Assembly (NCBI GenBank): GCA_052246295.1 | Contig: JBQQCO010000008.1 | Length of the DNA stretch: 64,000 nucleotides | Source: Piscibacillus sp052246295 | Lineage (GTDB): Bacteria; Bacillota; Bacilli; Bacillales; Alkalibacillaceae | Strand: one strand, 5' to 3' | Shown: positions 25,243-32,778 of the stretch, in pieces | Numbering within the stretch: position 1 is the stretch's first letter | Layout: the number at the start of each line of letters is the position of its first letter | The notes under the pieces: model-generated | Told to the model about the DNA's origin: nothing | Seen by the model: the letters and a program-made list of their open reading frames with translations, nothing else | The model's database searches: none | Program-made: the position numbers and the translations under genes

Positions 25243-26382
25243 CTATTTAAGTAAATGCCTGCTAATGACTAGATTTTGAATTTCAGTTGTGCCTTCGTAG
25301 ATTTGAGTGATTTTCGCATCACGCATATATCGCTCAACCGGGTAATCTTTCGTGTAGCCGTAACCACCGTAGACCTGCACAGCTTCAATTGAAACATCGA
25401 CTGCCGTTTGAGAGGCGAATTTTTTAGCCATTGAAGCTTCCTTCGCACAGTCAACTCCCGCTTCATGCATGGATGCTGCGTTATAGATTAATAGTTTTGA
25501 TCCTTCAACAGCCGTTGCCATATCGGCTAACTTAAACGAAATACCTTGATTATGTGCAATTGGCTTTCCGAATTGTTCACGCTCTTTTGCATAACCCGTT
25601 GCTGCGTTTAAGGCTGCTTCTGCGATCCCTAATGCTTGTGCCCCAATCCCGATTCGGCCAATGTTAAGGTTCGAAAGTGCAATTTTATACCCTTCGCCTT
25701 CTTCACCTAACAACTGGCTTGCTGGGACTCGGCAGTTATCAAACGTTAGTGGAACCGTTGCTGAACCGTGAAGGCCCATCTTTTCTTCAGGCTTTCCAAC
25801 TTCAAAACCTGGTGTGTCTTTTTCAACGATAAACGCGGAAATCCCTTTACTTTCAGCATCTTGGTCCGTCTTGGCAAACACAATATACGTATCAGCGTAA
25901 CCACCGTTAGTGATGAAGATTTTTGATCCGTTTAATACGTACTCATCTCCATCTTTTACAGCACGAGTTTTTAGTGAACCAGCATCACTACCTGCACCTG
26001 GTTCTGTTAAAGCAAAAGCCCCTAAGTACTCACCTGAAGCTAGCTTTGGAATGTAGTGCTTCTTTTGCTCGTCTGTTCCGAATTTTAAAATTGGAAACGT
26101 TCCGACTGATGTGTGTACCGATAAAATAACACCTAATGTTGCACTTACTTTAGACAATTCATGAATCGCAATGATGTACGAGACATAATCCATCCCTGCG
26201 CCACCGTATTCTTCTGGAACAGGAATACCAAGGATCCCTAGCTCACCCATTTTTTCAATAAGCTCTACTGGAAAACGATCCTCAGTTTCCATACGCTCTA
26301 CAGCTGGTGCGACTTCTTGCTGAGCAAAGTCACGCACCATCTTACGCATCATGTTCTGCTCATCTGTGAAGTTTAAATTCAT
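25243..26382 (-). CDS. Acyl-CoA dehydrogenase 2
   Basis: 379 residues, with ALTEPGAGSDAGSL, FITNGG and catalytic Glu363 in QIYEGTTEIQ. It resembles the short-chain (butyryl-CoA type, MmgC-like) dehydrogenases of Bacillus. It starts 14 bases after hbd and is followed 13 bases later by the second dehydrogenase, so the three are translated from one message. ATG follows GGAGGG. Confidence 0.93.
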   Translation of the reverse strand: MNLNFTDEQNMMRKMVRDFAQQEVAPAVERMETEDRFPVELIEKMGELGILGIPVPEEYGGAGMDYVSYIIAIHELSKVSATLGVILSVHTSVGTFPILKFGTDEQKKHYIPKLASGEYLGAFALTEPGAGSDAGSLKTRAVKDGDEYVLNGSKIFITNGGYADTYIVFAKTDQDAESKGISAFIVEKDTPGFEVGKPEEKMGLHGSATVPLTFDNCRVPASQLLGEEGEGYKIALSNLNIGRIGIGAQALGIAEAALNAATGYAKEREQFGKPIAHNQGISFKLADMATAVEGSKLLIYNAASMHEAGVDCAKEASMAKKFASQTAVDVSIEAVQVYGGYGYTKDYPVERYMRDAKITQIYEGTTEIQNLVISRHLLK

Positions 26383-26395
26383 CTAAGGTGCCCTC

Positions 26396-27247
26396 CTATT
26401 CGTACACGTAGAAACCGCGGCCAGATTTTTTACCTAACCAACCGGCGCTAACATATTTCTTAAGTAATGGACATGGACGATACTTGCTGTCACCAAATCC
26501 TTCGTAAAGGACTTCCATGATGTATAAGCACGTATCAAGTCCAATAAAGTCTGCTAAGGTTAATGGACCCATTGGATGATTCATACCGAGCTTCATTACT
26601 TCATCGACTGCTTCTGGCTCTGCAACACCCTCATATACTGTGTAAATCGCTTCGTTAATCATCGGCATTAATACACGGTTCGAAACAAATCCTGGGTAGT
26701 CATTTACTTCAACCGGTGTTTTGTTCAATGCTTTTGCCGCTTCTTCAATCGTTTTATAAGTTTGATCTGATGTTTGTATCGCACGAATAATCTCAACCAG
26801 CTTCATTACTGGAACTGGATTCATGAAGTGCATCCCAATAACTTGTTCAGGACGATTCGTTACTGCAGCGATATCTGTAATTGGTAGAGATGATGTATTC
26901 GTTGCTAGAATCGCGTGTTTTGGCGTCACTTCATCTAACTTTTGGAAAACTTGAGTTTTAACATCCATGTTTTCAACGACTGCCTCAATAACTAAATCAC
27001 GGTCACTTGCCTCATCTAATGAGGTTGTCGTCTGAATACGGTTTAACGTTTCTGTCTTTTCTTCTTCAGTCATACGACCTTTATCAACGTTACGAGATAA
27101 AAGCTTCTCCATCGTTGCAAGGCCTTTTTGTAATGCTTCTTCAGATAAATCGTTTAGTTTAACATCGAAACCAGACTGGGCAAAAACTTGTGCAATCCCC
27201 GAGCCCATTTGTCCAGCTCCAATGACCATAACGTTCTTAATTGTCAT
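26396..27247 (-). CDS. mmgB: 3-hydroxybutyryl-CoA dehydrogenase
   Basis: 283 residues. Rossmann motif VIGAGQMGSGIAQVFAQ, catalytic His in GMHFMNPVPVMKLVE, and GFVSNRVLMPMINEA identify the single-domain 3-hydroxyacyl-CoA dehydrogenase (HbdA/MmgB). It oxidises 3-hydroxybutyryl-CoA to acetoacetyl-CoA with NAD(P). ATG follows AAGGAAGGG. It lies between the thiolase and the acyl-CoA dehydrogenases, the order of the Bacillus mmgABC-type genes. Confidence 0.93.
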   Translation of the reverse strand: MTIKNVMVIGAGQMGSGIAQVFAQSGFDVKLNDLSEEALQKGLATMEKLLSRNVDKGRMTEEEKTETLNRIQTTTSLDEASDRDLVIEAVVENMDVKTQVFQKLDEVTPKHAILATNTSSLPITDIAAVTNRPEQVIGMHFMNPVPVMKLVEIIRAIQTSDQTYKTIEEAAKALNKTPVEVNDYPGFVSNRVLMPMINEAIYTVYEGVAEPEAVDEVMKLGMNHPMGPLTLADFIGLDTCLYIMEVLYEGFGDSKYRPCPLLKKYVSAGWLGKKSGRGFYVYE

Positions 27248-27282
27248 GAAAAACCCTTCCTTTCAATCTCTAAATCTATTAT

Positions 27283-28470
27283 CTACTGTTTTGGTACTTC
27301 GATTAATAACGCATCACCTTGACCGCCGCCAGAACAGATTGACGCGATCCCTAAACCGCCACCACGGCGTTTTAATTCATAAGCTAACGTTAAAACGATA
27401 CGTGCACCACTTGCACCAATCGGGTGACCAAGTGCAACTGCACCACCGTTCACGTTCACTTTTTCCGGATCTAAGCCAGCAATTTTTCCACTTGCTAATG
27501 AAACTGCTGCGAAGGCTTCATTAACTTCGAATAAATCAATATCATCTAGGCTATAGCCTGTTTTTTCTAGTAATTTATTAATCACGATTCCTGGTGTTTC
27601 AGGGAATCGGTCTGCTTCAACTGCTACTTCAGCATGGCCAATCACTTTTGCTAGTGTTTCTTTACCTTCTGCTTTCGCTTTTTCTTCAGACATTAACACC
27701 ATTGCAGCTGCCCCGTCGTTAACACCTGGTGCGTTACCCGCTGTAATTGTGCCGTCTTTATCAAAAGCCGGGCGAAGCTTTGCTAGTTTTTCAGCTGTTG
27801 TGCCTTGGCGAGGTGCTTCGTCTGTATCTACGACTATTGGGTCACCTTTACGCTGAGGGACTTCAACTGGAACGATTTCATCAGCTAGCTTACCTTCTTC
27901 AATTGCCTTAAGCGCACGCTCATGGCTTTGAGCTGCCCAATTATCTTGATCTTCACGAGATAACTCGAACTTATTCGCAGTTCGGTTACCGTAAGTTCCC
28001 ATGTGGACATTTTCAAACGAGCAAGTTAGACCGTCATGCACCATCATGTCGACCACTTTTTGATCGCCCATACGCATTCCCCAACGCGCGTTTGGCATAA
28101 AGTATGGCGCATTACTCATGCTCTCCATTCCACCTGCTACGATTGTGTCTTCCTCTCCTAAACGTATCATCATATCCCCTAGTGCCACACTACGCATACC
28201 TGATGCACATACTTTGTTGATTGTTTCCGTCTTTGTCTCCCAAGGAATTCCTGCATAACGTAATGCTTGACGAGATGGAAGTTGACCTTGACCACCTTGT
28301 AAAACTGTCCCCATGATCACTTCCTGTACATTCTTTCCTTCAACAGAAGCTCGATTAAGCGCTTCTTTAATGGCGATTCCACCTAATTGAGCTGCTGTTA
28401 ACGGGGCAAGACCTCCACCAAATTTACCGAAAGGCGTTCTCGCACCTGCTACAATCACTGTATTTGACAC
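27283..28470 (-). CDS. mmgA: Acetyl-CoA C-acetyltransferase (thiolase)
   Basis: 395 residues from GTG at 28470, seven bases after GGGAGG, giving MSNTVIVAGARTPFGKFGG. Catalytic Cys88 is in NKVCASGMRS; the second active set is GHPIGASGAR and the CSGGGQG cysteine. It cleaves acetoacetyl-CoA or longer 3-ketoacyl-CoA. First gene of the operon, behind an extended -10 promoter overlapped by a TetR-type operator. A longer upstream reading frame exists but begins before the ribosome site. Confidence 0.94.
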   Translation of the reverse strand: MSNTVIVAGARTPFGKFGGGLAPLTAAQLGGIAIKEALNRASVEGKNVQEVIMGTVLQGGQGQLPSRQALRYAGIPWETKTETINKVCASGMRSVALGDMMIRLGEEDTIVAGGMESMSNAPYFMPNARWGMRMGDQKVVDMMVHDGLTCSFENVHMGTYGNRTANKFELSREDQDNWAAQSHERALKAIEEGKLADEIVPVEVPQRKGDPIVVDTDEAPRQGTTAEKLAKLRPAFDKDGTITAGNAPGVNDGAAAMVLMSEEKAKAEGKETLAKVIGHAEVAVEADRFPETPGIVINKLLEKTGYSLDDIDLFEVNEAFAAVSLASGKIAGLDPEKVNVNGGAVALGHPIGASGARIVLTLAYELKRRGGGLGIASICSGGGQGDALLIEVPKQ

Positions 28471-28513
28471 TATGATTCCTCCCTTTACTTGACTCTTTGT
28501 AAACGCTAACATA

Positions 28514-28546
28514 ATTATAACATAAAACCGACTGAACGCTCGCTCA
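28514..28546 (-). promoter_or_regulatory. Thiolase operon promoter and acyl-CoA operator
   Basis: Minus strand extended -10 TGTTATAAT (TATAAT at 28514-28519). The region where a -35 would stand holds the palindrome TGAACGCTCGCTCA (28533-28546), fitting TGAAYG-NN-CRYTCA. The same half-sites occur between the -35 and -10 boxes of fadF. Confidence 0.65.
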
Positions 28547-28579
28547 ATGGCATAATTTTATGAATTTTATTATTAGAAA

Positions 28580-28705
28580 GATTTAATGAACCATCTTTCC
28601 CCATCGAATGGTCCTTTTGCACAGGTTAATAGGTCTTTTTCTTACTTCAACGGTTTTAAAAATATGTCTTTTGAATCTTTTAATCTATGGATTGGTCCTT
28701 TTTAA
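28580..28705. repeat. 21-bp phased array 9 (ATGGTCCTTTT core)
   Basis: AATGGTCCTTTT at 28607, AATAGGTCTTTT at 28628, a degenerate AACGGTTTTA at 28649, TTGAATCTTTT near 28671 and ATTGGTCCTTTT at 28691 lie on exact 21-base steps; 28586 also aligns weakly. This is the one array that lies between divergent genes rather than 3' of a gene. Confidence 0.55.
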
Positions 28706-28767
28706 TAATAAACTTGTACATTGATTAATAAAATGAACTAGAGATTGCTTTTTTAAGGGGGATCCTT

Positions 28768-29232
28768 ATGAGAAGAGGGAACGGTAAAGCTTTTATTATA
28801 TTAATAGTGTTTTCTGCGATTGTCGTACTATTATTTATTAGTTTTATGAATTTCACCAAATCCCCTGAAGATCAGGCAACTGAAGCAATTCATAAGTTTT
28901 ATCAGTTTGAACAGGAAGGCGCCTTTTCTCATTCATGGGAAATGTTCCACCCTCAGATGCAACAAAAATTCGACAAAGCACATTATATACAAGACCGAGC
29001 CCACGTGTTTATGAACCACTTTGGTGTACAAACTTTTGCGTATAGTCTAAGTGGTCCCACTGAGGTCACAGATTGGACGATGGAAGACGGTGCGGAACGA
29101 ATTGACAGGCTATACAAATTTGACGTCTCCAAAACTTACAAAGGCAAGTACGGTAACTTCACAATCGTACAAGGTGTGTACGCAACGGAGGTAGCTGGTG
29201 AGTGGAGAATATTATGGGATTATAATAAATGA
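28768..29232 (+). CDS. Small membrane-anchored protein, NTF2-like body
   Basis: 154 residues. One N-terminal membrane anchor (about 9-27) is followed by an extracellular domain with an early helix pair (PEDQATEAIHKFYQFEQEGAFSHSWEMFHPQMQQKF) and late beta strands (RLYKFDVSKTYKGKYGNFTIVQGVYATEVAGEWRILWD). This order resembles NTF2-like or DUF4878-type folds, but I recognise no named family. ATG follows AAGGGGG. Its stop codon is the first base step of repeat element E2. No partner gene is evident. Confidence 0.75.
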   Translation: MRRGNGKAFIILIVFSAIVVLLFISFMNFTKSPEDQATEAIHKFYQFEQEGAFSHSWEMFHPQMQQKFDKAHYIQDRAHVFMNHFGVQTFAYSLSGPTEVTDWTMEDGAERIDRLYKFDVSKTYKGKYGNFTIVQGVYATEVAGEWRILWDYNK

Positions 29233-29666
29233 GGCTGGGACAAAAGATATCTTATCCTTAGAGAAGACGAATATTAGGAGTCAAGTTACTCCTAATATTC
29301 GTCTTCAATTTTTAGCTGCGTCAAAATGCTTCGCTTTCCGCAGGCACGGCTTCAACTTCCCCAAACTCACTTTCGTTCGAAGTTTAAGGATGTTCGGCTA
29401 AATACGCAACATCCATGTTGCAACGCCGAACTGACCCACATCCTGTGGCCCCTCAGCTCGTGCTGTTCTGCGACGACCTGGACGGTCTAGTGTCGGCGTT
29501 GGCCACAAATGCTACTTGCATTACTTCTTTGCCTAAGTTTGCGCCGAGTAATCGCAGGCGCAGGACGTGGCCGTTTTTAGCCGACCAGGAGTCTGCGCAT
29601 TTTGACTACGCTAATAAAACTCAATATTCGTTTTTTGTTAAGCTACTTTTCTTTTGTCCCAGCCTC
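29231..29666. repeat. Composite palindromic element E2 with terminal inverted repeats
   Basis: A 436-bp version of E1: same terminal inverted repeat GAGGCTGGGACAAAAG (29231-29246 and inverse 29651-29666), same 19-bp hairpin and same outer palindrome. Between them, the 33-base centre of E1 is replaced by a block of about 206 bases (29380-29585) shared with E4. The left terminus overlaps the stop codon of the preceding gene. An open frame inside reads across palindromes and is not credible as a protein. Confidence 0.85.
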
Positions 29667-29671
29667 TTTTT

Positions 29672-30334
29672 TTACATTTTTATTGGAACATCTTTTATCA
29701 TTTTGTAACTAAGCCAAAGTCCTAATGCAATCAAAGTATAATCTCCTAATGAACTCAATAGAAAGTCGAATTTAGCGCCAGTTAAAATGTCTGAAATAAG
29801 ATGTGAAATAAAATCCGCAAACACTTTCGATATAAGTAAAACTAGAATAAAAAGCAAACCAATGACCCAATGGTAACGATAAAACCCTAACGCAATAAAT
29901 ATACCCGCAAGGAAGCTTAGAAATAGACTGATGACATAGTACCATACATCTGCTAGGGCAATTGAATTAATGTTAGAAGTTTGCATCACAGTATACTCAA
30001 TAAACGTTAAGCTAAGATTTACTAATGTATAACTTAAAATTAAGGCTAAAACGGTATATACCATTCCTATAAAGAATGATTTTCTGGTTCCTCCTAGTTT
30101 TATAACTTGTGGTAGAAATCCATAGATTGCGATAATCCCTAATATTAATAACCCGATTGTCATTGGATCAAGCGTAAAATCTAGAAAATGACCTAACTCT
30201 GACGCTTCTTCCACGAAGTAGTTAATTAAATAAGTAACGACTCTTACCACAATTGATAGTATCACTAAAAAAAGCAGCCACTTAAATAGATCACGATAGT
30301 AGTCTTTAAAAACTATTTTTGATGTTTGATCCAT
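29672..30334 (-). CDS. Multi-spanning membrane protein of a GntR-ABC operon
   Basis: 220 residues with about six hydrophobic segments and no soluble domain; probably the membrane part of the ABC system encoded upstream. Its ATG overlaps the stop of the ATPase gene (TAATG), and GGGGGTGAG precedes it. Similar three-gene sets (YtrA regulator, ATPase, permease-like protein) respond to cell-wall antibiotics in some Bacilli, but the substrate here is unknown. Confidence 0.8.
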   Translation of the reverse strand: MDQTSKIVFKDYYRDLFKWLLFLVILSIVVRVVTYLINYFVEEASELGHFLDFTLDPMTIGLLILGIIAIYGFLPQVIKLGGTRKSFFIGMVYTVLALILSYTLVNLSLTFIEYTVMQTSNINSIALADVWYYVISLFLSFLAGIFIALGFYRYHWVIGLLFILVLLISKVFADFISHLISDILTGAKFDFLLSSLGDYTLIALGLWLSYKMIKDVPIKM

Positions 30335-31212
30335 TAACTCTCACCCCCAGTAAGATATGTGAATAAATCCTGAAGTTTAGCATTTTTAATTTCGAGTCCA
30401 ACCTCTTTTGCTTCTTGTAAATCGCGTTCTGTGAAACTCTTGTAGATTAATACAGATTTCATGCCACCAATTGTTTCTTCGTATAGTACTTCCTTCGATG
30501 AGGTAAACTCATCAACGATTTCAGGACTACCAGTTATGAAGAAGCCTTGATCAATAATGGACTGATAATCGTCATGTAGCAAAAGCTCGCCATCGTGAAT
30601 CATCATAACTTCATCAAATAAATACTCCATTTCTGATACAAGGTGCGTTGATAAAATGAACAATCTTGGATGTTTTTCTTGTTCTTTTAATAGTTCTTTA
30701 TAAAACATTGCACGTGTCGGAGCATCCATACCTAGATAAACTTCATCCATGATAGTAATTGGCGTCCTGCTTGCTAATCCTACAATCATGTTAAAGGCAG
30801 ATAACTGACCTTTAGAAAGTTTACTTAAATTTTTATTACTAGGAACTTTAAAACGAGCCATTAACTCATTAGCATACGTTTCATCAAAATTAGGACGGTA
30901 TAATTTTAATTTCTTAAAGAATTTTTCTGCCTTTTGATCTTGAAGGTCTTTTACTGGCGCTTCATATAAAAAAGTCAGGTCCTTCATGTATTGTGAATTC
31001 TCAAATGTGAGTTCCCCATTTGCTTCAATATAACCGACAGTTGCATCACTATAAGCGGACAGTATGGAGAGTAACGTAGTTTTACCTGCACCATTACGCC
31101 CAATCAACCCAACGATTTTATTACCTTCCAATGTGAAAGATATATCTCTTAATGCTTTGAAATTCCTATAATGCATCGAAACATTCTTTGCCTCTAATTT
31201 GTAAGCCATCAT
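30334..31212 (-). CDS. ABC transporter ATP-binding protein (YtrB-like)
   Basis: 292 residues. Walker A is GLIGRNGAGKTTLLS, the signature is LSKGQLSAFN and Walker B is PITIMDEVYLGMD, followed by STHLVSEM as H-loop. The Walker B glutamate position is occupied (DEV), so it should hydrolyse ATP. It overlaps the GntR gene by four bases (ATGA) and is followed immediately by the membrane protein. Such exporters are drug or lantibiotic related in several Firmicutes; here that is inference. Confidence 0.9.
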   Translation of the reverse strand: MMAYKLEAKNVSMHYRNFKALRDISFTLEGNKIVGLIGRNGAGKTTLLSILSAYSDATVGYIEANGELTFENSQYMKDLTFLYEAPVKDLQDQKAEKFFKKLKLYRPNFDETYANELMARFKVPSNKNLSKLSKGQLSAFNMIVGLASRTPITIMDEVYLGMDAPTRAMFYKELLKEQEKHPRLFILSTHLVSEMEYLFDEVMMIHDGELLLHDDYQSIIDQGFFITGSPEIVDEFTSSKEVLYEETIGGMKSVLIYKSFTERDLQEAKEVGLEIKNAKLQDLFTYLTGGES

Positions 31213-31586
31213 TCTTCATCCCCCTTTTTAACTTTCCGAATCATCTTCAACATTTCATCTTCTGAGATCTTTAACTTTTCTGCTTCTTGCACTAGTTGAA
31301 CGATATAAGTTTGTTGAAATGTTCTCCTTCTCTTTTCTATCAATTTCTCTTTTGCTCCTTCAGATACAAACATCCCCACACCACGCTTTTTGAAAATAAT
31401 ATCTTCGTCTGCTAACTGGTTAATCCCTTTAGCTACGGTAAGATGATTAATCTTGTAGAAGTTCACTAATTGGTTTGTTGACGGGATCTGGTCACCTTCT
31501 TTAAGTTGATCATTTAGTATTTGATCTTCAATCCGTTCCCTAACTTGCTGGAATATTGGTTTGTCTTCATCAAATTCATGACTCAT
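31209..31586 (-). CDS. GntR-family regulator, YtrA subfamily
   Basis: About 125 residues. The winged HTH (DKPIFQQVRERIEDQILNDQLKEGDQIPSTNQL...NHLTVAKGINQLADEDIIFKKRGVGMFV) is followed only by a short helical tail, as in YtrA regulators. Several start codons are crowded at the 5' end (GTG GTG ATG AAA ATG); the last, at 31586, has the best-spaced GGTGAT. It leads the operon and should repress it through the perfect inverted repeat just upstream. Confidence 0.88.
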   Translation of the reverse strand: MSHEFDEDKPIFQQVRERIEDQILNDQLKEGDQIPSTNQLVNFYKINHLTVAKGINQLADEDIIFKKRGVGMFVSEGAKEKLIEKRRRTFQQTYIVQLVQEAEKLKISEDEMLKMIRKVKKGDEE

Positions 31587-31602
31587 TTTCATCACCACTC
31601 TA

Positions 31603-31632
31603 TATGGTTATATAGTTAAGTATATAACCATA
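31603..31632. promoter_or_regulatory. Operator of the GntR operon
   Basis: TATGGTTATATA and TATATAACCATA are perfect 12-base inverted arms around GTTAAG, starting 16 bases before the GntR start codon. It overlaps the probable -10 region, as expected for autorepression by a YtrA-type protein. Confidence 0.75.
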
Positions 31633-31676
31633 ATACAATTAATGTTCTTAAAATGCAATACTCATTAGAGAATTAT

Positions 31677-31793
31677 TTTATGGGGAAAAATTACGATATA
31701 TGGGGAAGTTTTTGATTTTATGGGGAAATTTTCTGATTTATGGGGAAGTTTTTAAATATATGGGGAAATCTTAATGACTTATGGGGAATTTAT
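31677..31793. repeat. 20-bp phased array 5 (TATGGGGAA core)
   Basis: TGGGG occurs at 31681, 31701, 31721, 31741, 31761 and 31782, so spacing is 20, 20, 20, 20 and 21. Between cores the sequence is AT-rich and variable. The array lies 3' of the VOC gene terminator and 5' of the GntR operon. Confidence 0.85.
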
Positions 31794-31804
31794 TCAAAAA
31801 TAAA

Positions 31805-31827
31805 AGACCACGATCGAATCGAGGTCT
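31805..31827 (-). terminator. Terminator of the VOC gene
   Basis: AGACCaCGAT/ATCGaGGTCT stem around CGA, with TTTTATTTTT on the minus strand. Confidence 0.8.
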
Positions 31828-31835
31828 CTCATCTC

Positions 31836-32666
31836 TTAAAATTTAATTGTTATGCCTGCAGGGTCACTCACAAAATACCCTTCATCTGATTGTTTCACTT
31901 GATCACCAAAAGATTTTTTAACTTGTTCTCGGTCTTCTTCTGTCATTTTAACTGAATACCAATTTAAGCCGATTTGATCATCATCCTTAGGTCCACCGTT
32001 ACGGCTGTTCCAGACATTTAAGCCAATATGATGATGGTACTTGTTGTCTGACATGAACAAAGCTTGTGGACCATATTTAGCCACAACTTCAAACCCTAAC
32101 CTTTCATAAAAGGGTTGTACACTTGGCAAATCGTGTACCTGTAGGTGGATGTGGCCAATCGTTGAGTTTTCAGGGAAACCGGTCCACCCTTTTTCCGTGC
32201 GTTCTTTTAAAAGACCTTCAATGTCTAGTGGTGTTGTGTCCATTGCAACCTCTTCTCCATTCCACCGCCATTCTTCTGGTTCACGATCTCTGTAAATTTC
32301 AATTCCATTACCATCTGGGTCTGCTAAATATAAAGCTTCGGAAACATGATGATCTGATGCACCTTGTACTGGCAGTTGGTTACGCCAGAAGTGGTAAACA
32401 ACGTTCGCAAGGTCTTGGCGTGTAGGGACTAGGTATGCAATATGAAAAAGACCCGTTTTTTGACGATCTAAAGGTTTGGCATCTTTTATTTGTTCCAATG
32501 TTAGAACTGGCGTTACACCATTAAAGGTAAAAACAGCCTGTGAGTCTGTTTGTTTAATTAATGTCATTCCTAACATATCTTTATAGAATGTTATAGACTT
32601 ATCAAGGTCCGAAACAATTAAAGAGATTTGATCAATATATTTTGTCGGTAATTCATGATATCCCAT
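31836..32666 (-). CDS. VOC-family dioxygenase-like protein (CatE/ring-cleavage type)
   Basis: 276 residues made of two vicinal-oxygen-chelate modules. N-half: IDQISLIVSDLDKSITFYKDMLGM and DPDGNGIEIYRD; C-half: IGHIHLQVHDLPSVQPFYERLGF, HHHIGLNVWNSR and DPAGITIKF. It resembles Bacillus CatE/YfiE catechol-2,3-dioxygenases. The C-terminal metal glutamate seems replaced (GITIKF instead of GNxIE), so the metal site should be modelled. A HxlR-type palindrome upstream suggests quinone or electrophile control. Confidence 0.8.
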   Translation of the reverse strand: MGYHELPTKYIDQISLIVSDLDKSITFYKDMLGMTLIKQTDSQAVFTFNGVTPVLTLEQIKDAKPLDRQKTGLFHIAYLVPTRQDLANVVYHFWRNQLPVQGASDHHVSEALYLADPDGNGIEIYRDREPEEWRWNGEEVAMDTTPLDIEGLLKERTEKGWTGFPENSTIGHIHLQVHDLPSVQPFYERLGFEVVAKYGPQALFMSDNKYHHHIGLNVWNSRNGGPKDDDQIGLNWYSVKMTEEDREQVKKSFGDQVKQSDEGYFVSDPAGITIKF

Positions 32667-32711
32667 TTAAATCACTCACTTTCTGTAGTATGAATACATT
32701 GTAACACAATC

Positions 32712-32728
32712 ACTTACAAAAAGTAAGT
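32712..32728. promoter_or_regulatory. HxlR-type palindrome before the VOC gene
   Basis: ACTTAC-AAAAA-GTAAGT, read on the coding strand as TTACTTACTTTTTGTAAGT, overlaps the region upstream of an extended -10 (TGTTACAAT). YodB/CatR-like HxlR repressors bind sites of this form before quinone-detoxification genes; that link is family knowledge plus inference. Confidence 0.5.
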
Positions 32729-32739
32729 AACTTTACAAA

Positions 32740-32770
32740 AATAGACTCAAGGATTAACCTTGAGTCTATT
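32740..32770 (-). terminator. Terminator of the peptide-transport operon
   Basis: AATAGACTCAAGG/CCTTGAGTCTATT perfect 13-bp stem, five-base loop, T-run on the minus strand. Confidence 0.9.
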
Positions 32771-32778
32771 AATAGTCC

